Assembly: GCA_027627225.1 (NCBI GenBank)
Contig: JAPFQT010000159.1
Location: 62,001-126,000 of the forward strand
Length of the DNA stretch: 64,000 nt
Source of the DNA: Congeria kusceri
Lineage: Eukaryota > Mollusca > Bivalvia > Myida > Dreissenidae
Reading direction: 5' to 3'
This document shows positions 38,211 to 49,544 of this stretch, in pieces. The translations under genes were made by a program, and so were the position numbers. The notes beneath the pieces were generated by a model. The model saw only the letters and a program-made list of their open reading frames with translations. It did not search any database and was not told the origin of the DNA. Numbering within the stretch: position 1 is the stretch's first letter; every line of letters starts with the position of its first letter.

Positions 38211-38837
38211 CTTCTATTCACTAAAATATTTTAGATACTGTGTAATCCGCGCAAATGGAAAATATCAAGCTGACAAACATGTCCAGGTTGAATTGAACTA
38301 TTTTTCATATAAAACTTAAAACACAACTTATTTTTGCAGACTTCCTTTTCCCAACAACAGCGCTGCCGCGTTGCACAGTACACGTTCTTGTTTGCAATTT
38401 CGTGCCACCAGCCACAAAATGTTCACAAATAATGATGGAAATAATAAAGATATATTCACATAATTAGTCCAAAAAGTAATTCGCATTTTGAACACGTTGC
38501 GCACAAGTTTAAAAAATTAAATTCCACTAAAGCGTAAAAATTAAAAGCAGATAAATATCTAAATTGTACATAGTTTTCTATCAGAATTACCCAACATGGA
38601 TAAACTGTCCAAAATACTATAATTCCTACCTAAACTTGTGTGTTCATACAACACAAGGCGCACATGACACTAATGTACCGTTACTTTAACGACAGATTTC
38701 CTGTAAAAACTCGTGCATTCTCATACGGAAATTTCAGTAACAATAATATGTAATTCCCTGTTACCAACTTTAAAGGCACTGCCTTGTGATTTGCATAAAT
38801 GCAATAAGGATTCCATATTTATGTAACAAATATTTTT
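38211..38837. other. Intergenic between two foldback elements
   Basis: AT-rich; no ORF over 60 codons and no repeat recognised. Confidence 0.5.
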
Positions 38838-39128
38838 TTATTTATCGTTGTGTATCGGCCAGAAAACAACAATTTGGAGTTCTGACGCGTAGGAATTAAA
38901 CCATGAGGGTATAAGCCCACATCGGAACGACAGATAGTTGTTTATTGGCTGATAAACAATGATAATGCAAAAATTATTTCGCTTCTAACATGATCTGACA
39001 TATATTATTGCAACCGTAATTGGAACTACTTTTTACTATGCTCCGCTCAGAATCGGAACTTCTTTTTGTATTGTTTATTTGGAAGTTAAACAATAATCAT
39101 TTTGTTCTTTAGAGTATCAAGTTAGAAT
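38838..39128 (+). mobile_element. Foldback element copy 6 (full length, plus)
   Basis: It has the same parts as copy 5: GTGTATCGGCCAGAAAACAAC, GGAGTTCTGACGCGTAGG, ATTAAACCATGAGGG, CATCGGAACGAC, TTGTTTATTGGCTGATAAAC, TAACATGATCTGACATAT, GCTCCGCTCAGAATCGG, and an end near TAGAGTATCAAGTTAGAA. It lies about 630 bp after copy 5 in the same orientation. Confidence 0.9.
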
Positions 39129-39240
39129 AAGAGTTTTATGTTATTCTTAACTTAAATTGAAGATAACTCTACGTAAACATTTGTGTTTAAAACACTAAGG
39201 AACATGTGCTTGGCAAATACTCTATATTAATATGCCAGTA

Positions 39241-39522
39241 AACAACGCGTCATACCCACACAGCACAACAACGTGTCGCATCCATGCAACACAACCACGT
39301 GTTACAATGACGCGTCACACCCACGTGACACATCCACGACACACAGCTATGCTTCATATCCACGCAACACAAACACGTGCCACTACAACGCACGTAACAC
39401 AACGAGGCGTCAATATAACGCACGTAAAACAATCACGCATCACTACAACAAAAATAACACAACCCCGTGTCACAACAACGCGCGTAACACAACCACCCGT
39501 CACTATAACCCCGCATCATCAC
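39241..39522. repeat. 26-to-30-bp minisatellite (array 3)
   Basis: The first five units are 26 bp each and start AACAACGCGTCATAC, AACAACGTGTCGCATC, AACCACGTGTTACAATG, ACCCACGTGACACATCC and AGCTATGCTTCATATCC. The next units are 30 bp, carrying an added four bases around ACGCACGTAACAC. Units contain the CACNTGTCACA/ACGCGTCAC core shared with array 1. The two plus-strand ORFs across it (39232-39531, 39273-39626) are threonine/histidine/arginine-rich by-products. Confidence 0.92.
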
Positions 39523-40216
39523 AGTGTATAATTGACAGTAAGCTAAACCGGAAGTTGGTGATCTGTACGCCGATGATCAGAAAGTTGCAAACATCAGATT
39601 ACGCAGTAAGTGAAACACTTTTTTAATTTTATATTTTCTTCGAAGCAGAATATAAATACAATTAAGTTCTCCGAAAACATATCATGACATTACGTAAATA
39701 TATTCTGGCGAGTATGCCTTGTATTTTAAGAGTACTTGTTTTAGCAGACATGATCACTTAGTGTTTCGATTTTTCAAATAAAAATAATAAGTTTGTAGCC
39801 GTATATTTAATTGTGACGATGGTTTTGGCAAATTATTGTGTAAAAAGTGATAAATAAATTACTTACAAATCAAATAGGTTTTGTGCTGAGAAATCAAACA
39901 TTTTGTCCAATCACACCCAACGTGACTCGACTGTACCACTAGTTGCAAAATGTCAAACTTAGGCTGTACGATTAGTTGCACATGAAAACGATCTGAACGG
40001 CTGTGTTCAAAAGTAATTATAACTTGATTTCATGTGTTAAAAGTCAATTTATATTAATTTTCTCTGTCCGCATTTTCAAGACGATAATTTTATATGTAAG
40101 AATGTAATAATTTTAAAACCAAAATGATAAGTTAATTGTAGTTGTTTTACTGAAAAATAAAACATAATAAAACGAAAGTGTATACGTTATATTTCAATTT
40201 GATCCTCTAATATTAC
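39523..40216. other. Intergenic, nothing recognised
   Basis: AT-rich sequence without supported features. Confidence 0.5.
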
Positions 40217-40381
40217 ATGTACTTCGACGAGGCAGCAAGTGGATGGGAATCAAACAAAGAATCCAACCCAACAGTAGAAACGCCGAAGTCGAATCCACCA
40301 GAACCATCACTCACCATAAGCGAGGTCTGCAACATGAACAGAAAAAAAACAACAATGGGCGGTGAAAAATGGACACCATAA
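40217..40381 (+). CDS. Candidate short exon or ORF, 54 codons
   Basis: ATG at 40217 opens a 54-codon frame ending TAA at 40379-40381. It encodes a hydrophilic, proline/glutamate/serine-rich peptide starting MYFDEAASGWESNKES. It is markedly GC-richer than its AT-rich surroundings, and the third-position pattern looks more coding-like than neighbouring ORFs. GAG|GTCTGC near 40325 could be a splice donor. I recognise no domain, so this is a composition-based suggestion only. Confidence 0.2.
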   Translation: MYFDEAASGWESNKESNPTVETPKSNPPEPSLTISEVCNMNRKKTTMGGEKWTP

Positions 40382-42364
40382 GCTTTTACACTCATTGATG
40401 GGACACTAGTTATGCGTTAGGGGAGATTGCAATAAATGGAGAGAAAGTGAAGCAGACAAAGATTGAGACCCCGTTAGTGATTGAATATAAGTGCGTGTAT
40501 GCTTGTGTATGTGTGTAAATATGTGTAAATATCATATTATATTAAAATCAATGTATGTAAATACATGTATGTTTATATGTTATGTATATACATGTATACA
40601 AATCTGTAATGTAAATGCATGTACATGCAGAAGAATGCATGCGATTATGTTATTTAATGCACTTGTGTAAAGTAAAACATGTAAATTGTTATGTAAAATA
40701 AAATTAAGAAGTCAATACAAAAAATATTTCCAAAACTCATGTATTCTTCCTTTATTCTTCATGAACATACAAAATGTGTATGTGTGTATGCTATAAGGAT
40801 GATTACTTAGGTACAGCACATACATACACATACATTGAATGACCAGCTGCCTTTGCAAGTCACACAGCATTAAGAGACCACCTGTGTTACTTGGCCACTT
40901 CTAAGAATCATCACGGTTGGTCTCGTACGACAGGTTAGACTGTACTTTGCACGTAAAATCAGTCATTGAATATAAATATGCATTGTATCTATGAGACTTT
41001 GTTTAAATCAAAAACAAACACCTTTAATATTTTTGTCCCAGTACGTTGTTATAAAACCTAAACCTGTTTGTTGTTATCATTTCATCTAAAACCGGTGTTC
41101 AATCACATATTTTTAAATGAAACAAAATACCGAGAAAAGTAGTTCCATTTAAGCCAGACTGAAATTAGCAATTGTCTTTATTTCACACGGCCCAGAATTA
41201 TCATCAAGCCTGAAATAAAGAAAGAACATTTTATTGTTGACTTTGCTGTAAGATCTCCATGTTGATTGTCACGGAAAGCTTAGTTGCTCGCGGACTGCAT
41301 TAGTAGATCTGCAATTGTAAATGAGCGCGAATGAAATATAATACTAGTTTAACTTGAGATTTGAACATTTTCGTTTCAGTTTTCCTAAAAAAATCATTGG
41401 ATGTACTACATCGTGGAGAGCCTTAAAATGTCTGCGTTGCACTGAAACTTCATAATCATGTTTTATCTGACGTCTTTATTTTTAATGTTAAAAAAATTAA
41501 AAAAATCGATCAACTTTCTCTATAAATGAAACACAAGGCCCTATTACATGGCTAATTATATCATTGTAGTTTTATGGTCATTGTATTGAAGTTTATATCT
41601 TGTTAGAGTACTGCCTTCATAGATAAACCGATGTAGAAGCGCTTAGTCCGTTCACGAGTGTCATTTGGATACATTGCAAAAATAAAATCACGACATGCGA
41701 TAGCAAAATCGTAACAAACAAAAAAATGATTTCAGCTTCATGTAAAGCAATAAAAAACACATATTTTATTAAAGAAAAGTTTAAAAAGTTGATGTTTCGT
41801 TAATATGCTGTTAACGCATTCTTACGGACGTACATGTACACACATTCGGACGTACGGACAAACATGCATGATTACTGTTTTAAATGTATAATAAATATCG
41901 ATATGTCACCATTATTTGACAATTTTGAATGAAATTATTATTTACTATGCATAAATAATACATGCACATGAAAACTAAATGATATTGACGTACAATTATA
42001 TAATAATTATCAAGAAAGATCAGACAATTCTCAAGTGTGTGTCGATCACTATTCGCAACTATGCGTACAGAATTTTATATCAAGTGCGCAACTAATGATT
42101 GCGTACAGTCGCAACTAGGCGTAGAGTCAATAACTAACAGTGACTGAATAAAACGGTAAATATCTTATATATTACAAATATAATCTGTTATCAATTAATG
42201 TCTACAGTTTAATAAGTGTGTTTGTATGTGTTAAGCAAAACACAAGTTTACACATTTACGCAAAATTCAAAGAATTACATGGAAATTAAATCAAAATTTT
42301 CTATAATTTCAACATATTTGCAGTCATCAACAACCGATTTATCAACGAAAACACAATTTCCACT
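40382..42364. other. Intergenic, TG/AT-rich tract, no gene
   Basis: At 40490-40640 there is a degenerate TATGTGTG/TACATGTA tract. CA-rich pieces occur at 40785-40835. The rest to 42364 is AT-rich without recognisable genes or tRNA-like boxes. Confidence 0.6.
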
Positions 42365-42950
42365 CAAACTTAGCAATCCTCACGCATAAATGTAGTACAC
42401 TAGGTAATCGTCACAAATAAAGCTTTTGCTGTAAGTAATCGTAACAAATAAAGATATAACAATATGTTATATTCGCGAATAAAGTGTGTGCACTAAGTAA
42501 TCCTCTCGAATACAGATCGTACACGTAAGTAATCGTCAGGAATAAAGCTTGTGCACTAGGTAATCCTCACGAACAAAGATCGTACACTAAGTAACCGTCC
42601 CAAATGAAGATCGTACACTTTAGTAATCCTCACTAATAAAGATCAAACACTAAATAATTAACACGAATAAAGATCGTACACTAAGTAACACTCACTAATA
42701 GGCATCAGCCAATAAGTTGCCTACACGAATAAAGATCGTGCACTTAAGTAATCCCCAAGAATAAAGATCATACACTAAGTTACCAACAAGAATAGATCGT
42801 ACACTTAGTAATCTTCGCGCATAAATATCGTGCACGTAGTAAATATCACAAATAATGATCGTACACTAAGTAAACACTACGAATATTGATCATACACAAA
42901 GTAATCACCTCAAAAGAATATTGTACACTAAGTAATCCTCAATAATTGAG
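42365..42950 (+). repeat. 31-bp degenerate minisatellite, copy 1
   Basis: About 18 diverged units of CTAAGTAATCCTCACGAAT then AAAGATCGTACA. Unit length wanders by a few bases. It is the same family as 55240-55565. Confidence 0.9.
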
Positions 42951-43590
42951 ATAATAATTTTGTGACATACAAAACCAACATTCGACACTAATGCGGGCAC
43001 GGACATACACATTATTTTTTTAACTGACAAGAGAGGTACCACCAGGTAACGCCACTAATTTTTTTTTTTTTTATCAGGATTTTCCACGGCCTATCATATG
43101 TTTAAGAGATTTATATGTCTAGCGCACAGAAAACCAAAGCAACAGCAATAATAATGTCTGATACATGTACAGGTTTTATCTTAGTCCTTATTGTTATGAT
43201 ATAATCATACAATTCCAGAACCACGAATGCAATACTATTATCAGAATGAGCACAAATAACGTCATACAAGACAATTATAAAGTGCCTGCTTCTCAAAGAG
43301 ACGTGTTGCCAGGCTTGAATTTGAAATAAGAAATTCTGTGATCATGAACCATCAACTAAAAAAAATACTGTAAAAATGTAGAATCGCGGCGATTTCTTTT
43401 GATTCTGTTGTGGGAAGTGGAACAAACACTATTTTAGTTTCTGAGAGACCAGACGATAGTAAGGTGCGCAAATCAGCAACAGAATCAGGTTAACCAGGAT
43501 TTCTTCTCAACACCAAAATAGAATAAGACAAAGACAAACACAACTGGTAAATTCAGAAAGATTGTGCACTCAATGTAGCCGAGAAGCTTT
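42951..43590. other. Intergenic, nothing recognised
   Basis: It contains a T-rich tract at 43058-43072 and a 61-codon minus ORF (43111-43296) without known domain. Confidence 0.5.
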
Positions 43591-43782
43591 GTGAATGTGT
43601 ACTGGCCTGTACGGAATAACTCGCATCCGGTCTGTACGCTTCCGATTCACAAATCAAATCAAACCAATCCGCATTTTGAAACAGGAAATGTGAGACGGAA
43701 CAGACTTGCAGACGACACTGAAGAAGAGAATTCCATGTGTCCAGAAGCATATTTTCTGATGCGTGGGCAGAAGAAACATTGA
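43591..43782 (+). CDS. Candidate ORF, 63 codons, unknown
   Basis: The frame starts MNVYWPVRNNSHP and ends with an acidic/basic tail containing RLADDTEEENSMCPEAYF. The segment is GC-richer than its flanks. An overlapping minus-strand ORF (43553-43807, 84 codons) competes with it, and neither resembles a known family. It could be an exon fragment or chance. Confidence 0.15.
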   Translation: MNVYWPVRNNSHPVCTLPIHKSNQTNPHFETGNVRRNRLADDTEEENSMCPEAYFLMRGQKKH

Positions 43783-44100
43783 AGAGAAATGTATGTTTAT
43801 AACTCACGGACAGTAATTATTACAACAATTTCAGAAAGTGAATTGTCTTGTCAATCAGCATACTAGTAAATAATAGCAACTATAGAACATTGTCAATTTT
43901 GGTCATCACAAGCAGACAAACAATTATACAGTTCAATGTTAATAAAGAAAGTTAAATACATTTTGTCAGACACTGTTAATGTATACATTAATTAAAAGAA
44001 AGGCGTCTGTGACTGCAAGCTGTTTTCTGATCTGTTATGTTGTAAGGTTGCTTTTTATGTTTTGTACCACTTTTACCAAACAAATTAATTTGTAAAATAA

Positions 44101-44165
44101 ACAGCTCAAAGTCACGACCTCCCGATCGCAAGGGGGACATCCCATCCATTACACAGGGCCTACTG
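44101..44165 (-). mobile_element. Fragment of the tRNA-derived SINE of 24612
   Basis: The minus strand reads GTGTAATGGATGGGATG then CCTTGCGATCGGGAGG and GTCGTGACTTTGAG, matching 24630-24670. The B box is damaged (GACTTTGAG instead of GAGTTCGAT), so this copy is probably not transcribed. Confidence 0.75.
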
Positions 44166-44497
44166 AAATTCCATTTGGAACCGATTTGCAATTCGTTCAT
44201 TATTGCACATTGTACATTTTTTATATCAATCATACAAAAGCGAAACATATAGCATGTTACGTAAAGAGTAAAAGTTCATTAGATTTGCTGTATCACTGAC
44301 AAATACATTGTATGGCAAGATATATTACCATAAATGGATAATAATATGATACTTAGTGTTAGGTTATGAGAACCTGTACCAATTTTCACTGCTTGTTTTC
44401 AAGAAACATTCGTTCAATGCATTTTGTTTAATTTTTGTGTGCAATTATTTTGATGTCACGTTTGGATAACGTGAATTGCAACTTTTTGTATATCAAT

Positions 44498-44953
44498 TAA
44501 GGATTGAATTTAATTTTGGTTGCGTTTACGCAATGGTCAAACTAGCAAATCCATGATGCGCGCTAATTTTGATTGCATTAATGCGATTATAAACGCATTG
44601 GTCTTGACCATTGCGTTCATAATCACATGAACGCAATGGTCAAACTGGCAAATCCATGATGCGCGCTAATTTGGGTTGCATTAATGCGATTATAAACGCA
44701 TTGGTCTTGACCATTGCGTTCATAATCACATGAACGCAATGGTCAAACTGGCAAATCCATGATGCGCGCTAATTTGGGTTGCATTAATGCGATTATAAAC
44801 GCATTGGTCTTGACCATTGCGTTCATAATCACATGAACGCAATGGTCAAACTGGCAAATCCATGATGCGCGCTAGCATTTCTTGGATAATTTGCCGGTTT
44901 GACCTTTGCGCTCATAATCGCATGAACACAACCAAAATTAATTTCAATCCTTA
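44498..44953. mobile_element. TA-flanked MITE-like element with internal 103-bp repeats
   Basis: A 27-bp left TIR (44500-44526, AGGATTGAATTTAATTTTGG...) and right TIR (44925-44951) match at 25 of 27 positions when inverted. Both are flanked directly by TA (44498-44499 and 44952-44953). A TA target duplication with TIRs fits the Tc1/mariner superfamily. The interior is about four copies of a 103-bp unit (starts at 44531, 44634, 44737, 44840). Each unit has CAATGGTCAAACTGGC, ATCCATGATGCGCGCTAAT and a strong hairpin. No coding capacity. Confidence 0.88.
44604..44643. other. 16-bp-arm hairpin, repeated every 103 bp
   Basis: TTGACCATTGCGTTCA and TGAACGCAATGGTCAA pair perfectly around an 8-base loop. 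Identical hairpins are at 44707-44746 and 44810-44849, so each internal unit of the element carries one potential cruciform. Confidence 0.95.
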
Positions 44954-45990
44954 TATTTACATTATATTTGGGATGATTTCATAGCATTCATTTGTATTGT
45001 TTTTGTTTAACATTGTATTGCCATTCTGAGAGAAATATCACGCACGGCAGTCTTCGTATCGGAACAGCGAAGTACCGCCCCTTGTAACCGAACTACACAT
45101 AATAGAATGCAAAACTATGATTAATAAAATATTTCCCTACAAAAATGTCATTTTCTCCTTATTTTACATTCAATTTTCTGCGACAAATGAAATTTAATGT
45201 AAACATTATGAGTTATAACATTTTTGTTTTCCTTGCATAAATCAAATCGCTACAAAACTAAAAAAGTAACTTAAACAAATGCAAAAATACCTGTGACATC
45301 AAAAAGAACGGGGACTATGGTGGCAGCATCAATATTAATTTAATAACCAAGCATTCAGAAGAAAAATTGTCTTGCGGAGAAAACAAATTAGCAGGCTTAT
45401 ATACAGCAATACTTTTTCTGGGCAAATAATAGTTTTCAACTGATGTGATAGAATGTGTAGTGAATTGCAAAATCAATGTCGCAGACGCAATATTCGTTTC
45501 TTGTTTCAATAAAATAGGCCTACAAAAGCGTGATTAAAAAAACAACAACAACTAGAATTGTCACATGATTGACGGATATGTCCCCACAATTTGACCTAGC
45601 CACAAAACTATGACACCCATTGGAATGAAATGGATACAAATATAATACTTTAATTTGTGAATGTTTAACAGTGTATACAGGTCAAGTTCGACTTTGCAAA
45701 TCGGTCCTTCGCTCATTAAATTCGAACACAACCAGGCACATCAATAACAATCCAAACCACAGCTATGCTGTTAACATAAAAACATAACTGATAGTCGCGG
45801 TCATTAAAAAAACGCTGAAGACCTAAGACGGCGATGGTGATATATGCTTTATTAAAAGCCATGCGGGTGAAATTATATACGATAACAAACACGAACTACA
45901 ACATTCCATCCTGGTCCATTTTGAAACTGAAATGCCAAGAATAGTTTAGCACGCATTGTATATTAATTATTATTCAAAAATTAATTGTAC
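44954..45990. other. Intergenic, nothing recognised
   Basis: AT-rich, with a 64-codon minus ORF (45315-45509) of no known type. Confidence 0.5.
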
Positions 45991-46090
45991 ACACGGCATA
46001 ACTTTGTCAAAATACAGAGTTATGGGGAATGTTGCGACAGATGCTGAAGTTGGTAACAAATGTACCGTATATTCAAAATAACTTATTTTG
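45991..46090 (+). repeat. Single module of the ACAAGAGCTGTC-type repeat
   Basis: ACGGCATAACTTTGTCAAAAT, CAGAGTTATGGGGAATGTTG and a 'TAACAAATGT' stretch correspond to one 165-bp module of the repeat at 57438-58350. The head is absent. Confidence 0.7.
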
Positions 46091-47591
46091 CTTTGAAGAC
46101 TTTTAAACCAAACCGAGGGATCCGGGGCGAGTGTAGAACAGCTCTCCTTTTATTCCAATTGTTCCTCCAATGTTTAGTCAAATATTATTTACCGGTAACC
46201 CAATGAACTTGTATTGACGTGACGTACGGTGTTCGGCACCTAAATGTAACGTAAAGTTCACGTCGTTTATCCATTGCAACGCTGTTTTATTGATTAAAAC
46301 ACATAAAACACAATCGTTAAAAACGATTACGAGCAGGATGTTGATTTTATTACTTTCCAATATATAATAAAATGTATTCTCAAGCACTGACATACTTTCC
46401 ATAAACGTTGAAAGCTTAAATGATGTTGAGTTTTTCGTTTTGCACACATTGCTCACGATTCGAGTATTTCTAAACGTTTTTCTTTAAAAGTCGCTGTGTG
46501 TTCTTGCTGATAGAGTTTCATTTGAGCATCGTTTTTGTGTTGATACGTTACACATAAGTAGCCGTTAGGCCTGTTTAAGATTGAACGTGGCTAATTCGAA
46601 TGCAATAGTAATATCTGAAATGACACATATGCATCATTACATTGTTAAAATATGGAAGTTTTATTATGTTTGTATTTCATTCTTGTAAATTACTAAGTTA
46701 AAATCGTTTTAAGTAACATTATAATAATAATAATAATAATTATAAATACTATTATTATTATTATTGTCAAATTTGTGATTTAATACAAGCATACAAGTAC
46801 TTAATAATAGCGTCACGTTAATTGCTTAAAAAGCGCACCCTGCATAAATTTGTAGCCATTTTAAAAATATTGTAATTAAGTAAAGTCTGAACCAAAATCA
46901 TTTAATATCATTTTGTAGGTAAATCTCAAGTACATTTTTGCAGTAATAAAAATTTTAACATATTAAAGAAACTATCACACAATAAAAAAAATACGCTCAT
47001 GGGTAAACAATTTTTTTACCAAAAAAAACGACGACATATACATATTTTGTATCCAAAAGTATATTCAGTGTTTAAGATTATGTCACAAGTTAATGTTTAA
47101 ACTATGTTTTTACCATAATCTGCAATTGATGTACATTTTTGTAGTATGGGATATAAAGGATTTCTTCAGGAGGTGATTGATATAATTATGATAAAAACAA
47201 ACACATAGAGGGTGTTGAACTCGCGGAGCTTTACATAACGACCATCTAAGAAAAAAAAATCACATTGTAGCATATCACCATCTTTATAATGATATAACAT
47301 GTAAGGCAGTATTACATTTTATTCTTACAAAATACCCGGTTTTTAAGATTACACACTACAGAAAATGATGTCGGTGCTGTACACCGTAAGTCGCGTCATT
47401 ACATCATCGGCTGCCAAAAAAAGAAATGATTATATACCAGGTGAGCTAAAATGTAAAACACAACTTGACTTAATTTAAAAGAACTTGTTAACAGGTTTTG
47501 TATCTTTTAAAAATGTCATTTAATGTATTAACTACAAAAACTAAAGCAGTTGGACTAACCAAAAGCAAAAATTATACCAATAAAAAAAAAA
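46091..47591. other. Intergenic with facing AAT/ATT microsatellites
   Basis: At 46721-46766 a run of ATA/ATAAT is followed by a run of ATT, giving a small foldback. The remainder is AT-rich. A 92-codon minus ORF (46178-46456) shows no recognisable family. Confidence 0.55.
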
Positions 47592-47770
47592 TTTAAAATG
47601 CCTTTGCCAGGACTCGAACCTACGCCGGGATCAAAAATCTGTCTCGCTTACCGCTTGGCCTTTCTGACTTTTAATTATAGCAGTGAATTTGTAACGCTAT
47701 TTAAGCCATACACGTGTTTCCCACAATACAAATGAAAGGCGTTACAAACGCCTTATAAATGTATCCATTT
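47592..47770 (-). mobile_element. AAAGGGACC element, 5' truncated, copy 3 (minus)
   Basis: On the minus strand it reads TTATAAGGCGTTTGTAACGCC, TTTGTATTGTGGGAAACACG, then the tRNA-like part at 47599-47668 and an AT-rich end. This parallels ATTATAAAGCGTTTCTAACGC and the tRNA-like ends of the 25971 and 53468 copies. The AAAGGGACC head is missing. Confidence 0.7.
47599..47668 (-). pseudogene. tRNA-like 3' end of element
   Basis: Seventy bases read as a degenerate tRNA: D-arm GGCCAAGCGGTAAGC, anticodon-like loop in CAGATTTTTGATCCC, and T arm with B box AGGTTCGAGTCC. Acceptor halves do not pair well and the anticodon stem is weak. The anticodon region matches that of the tRNA-like end at 53973-54043 (AGATTATTGATC), showing common descent. 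It is unlikely to be a functional tRNA. Confidence 0.65.
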
Positions 47771-48248
47771 CATTTGATGTTTTTTCATAAACGACACTAT
47801 ATTTCTAATTTATTCCATATTTCAGAGAGCTTTGTAAGCTTTTTGGTATTGAATATATTTGATGTCAGAACAATAACTGGTGGGCAAAGCCTAACATGCA
47901 AGCTTATAGAGCAATTTGCATCGTGCCGTATATTGAAATTTAGTTGTAATTTACACGCAAGCTACTTATTGCACTGTAAACTTTCTCATTCGGATCGCAT
48001 CACGAGAGTCAAGCATGTCAGACATCACGTGCCATCTAGGAACAGCCCATTGGGATCGGCATTGTAGACAGTTGCGATGTGATTGTTAAATATCATATAA
48101 AACACTTGTAGCACCCTAATATATATTTCTTTGCCAGAAGTGTTATTTCACTAGTTTATTTACAATGTATTTTTCTTTTTAAGATCTATGACAAAAAAAA
48201 TGAAAATTGTTAATTTGACACTCTGTAAACATGTTTCTCTAAACTGAT
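47771..48248. other. Intergenic with a 102-codon ORF
   Basis: The ORF at 47759-48067 (plus) begins inside the tRNA-derived element. It has no recognised domain, and I judge it to be chance. Confidence 0.4.
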
Positions 48249-48640
48249 AGTCAACCTAAGGGAAGCAACTGTTGCTAGGAACTTGCCAAGATGTAATATC
48301 CAGTTGTCTCCCGTGTTATTCAGATAGTGCATTTTCATGTCCGCCGTAAGTGTATAGTAAGGAGAATTTGATTGCAAAAACAATACATTATAAAGAGCCG
48401 TATTATCAGATTTGAATTGTTTTCCTTTTTATGGTAGTTTATTATATTCCCTAGTGGAATTTACTAGACTGTTCAATGAGTTGGTAAGAACAGACATTTC
48501 TGACGTGTAGTTCCAATAAAGAAAATGCAACAGTCTAGAGAAAATGCAAAGGGCAACACAATGAAGTTGTCAAAATTTAATTGATTAGAATTGACTGATC
48601 AAATAAAAACAATATATGTCTACTGTTCAAGGTATTTCAT
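48249..48640 (+). mobile_element. GGGGAGCTACTGCTGC family, copy 2 (longest)
   Basis: It has the head GTCAACCTAAGGGAAGC and CAGTTGTCTCCCGTG. The distal part matches the 59376 copy: GAGAAAATGCAAAGGGC and CACAATGAAGTTGTCA against GAGAAAATGCATCACGC and TACAATGAAATTGTATCA, then TCAAATAAA. This shows the family extends to about 300-400 bp. Confidence 0.7.
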
Positions 48641-49338
48641 ATTCTATTCAGTGACATACACTTGGTAAATGCGTAAATATGGCTTTTTGTCTGCGAAATT
48701 TGACTGATTAACAGCTCCAGCAAATCAAACCCTCGAAAAAAAACTGTATACACTGCAACTCCCTATGCTTGGCCATTATTGCCTCTGTGTATTGTATACA
48801 GACACTGTTAGACAACAGCCCCTATGCAGCTGGTTCACAGATGGTAAAATGTACGTATAATAATTGTATAAGTACAATACTTGTTCTTCCATAGTCGTAC
48901 AGAATCATTTCTTCACCATGAACTGCTTACATTATTATTTGGCACACAACTTTTTTTCAGACGTAAAAATAAAGAAAAGCGTTAATTTTGTGCTCGAATC
49001 AAGTTACAACTCTTCCTTAATGTTACGAATCTACTAATACAAATATAACTGCAAAGTATATGAGGGGTATCAGGCCATTACGCGTAAAACACAAAAATAT
49101 ATATATATAAAAAGCCGGTATGTATTTAACTTGTTTAATAATCTCGTCATCATACGATACACCGTTAGTCTAAATAACACAAACACGAACAATTGTTGCA
49201 TCTAAACAACAATAATAGACTCAATCGTATCAACAAACTTATATGGTTTAACAGAAGAGAGCAAGTCGCGTCAATAAAGACGTCAAAATAACGTCAACAT
49301 CCAATAACAGATAACATGCGCACCGTGACAGTTTATCC
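48641..49338. other. Intergenic, nothing recognised
   Basis: AT-rich spacer before array 4; no supported gene. Confidence 0.5.
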
Positions 49339-49544
49339 AACCAGGCGACACAAAAGCGTAACACAACCAGGCGACACAACGATGGGACACAGCCAAGTGA
49401 CACAACGACAGAACACAGCAAGGCGACACAACAATGGATCTTAACCAAGCGTAACTCTGACGGAACACAATCTATCGACACACTTACGGAACACAACCAG
49501 GCGACCCAACGATGTCACACAACCAGGCGACCACTCAATGCACT
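49339..49544. repeat. 26-bp degenerate minisatellite (array 4)
   Basis: Eight units, the first 24 bp and the other seven exactly 26 bp. Examples start ACAACCAGGCGACACAACG, ACAGCCAAGTGACACAACG and ACAGCAAGGCGACACAAC, ending in GGGAC, AGAAC or GGATC. Units are strongly diverged in sequence but not in length. About 19 of 26 positions of the best unit agree with the array 1 monomer. Two minus-strand ORFs here resemble the cysteine-rich peptides of array 2 because the DNA is related. Confidence 0.9.

Noticed and set aside
39232..39626. Threonine-rich proteins in two overlapping frames
   Set aside because: Both are translations of the 26/30-bp array 3.
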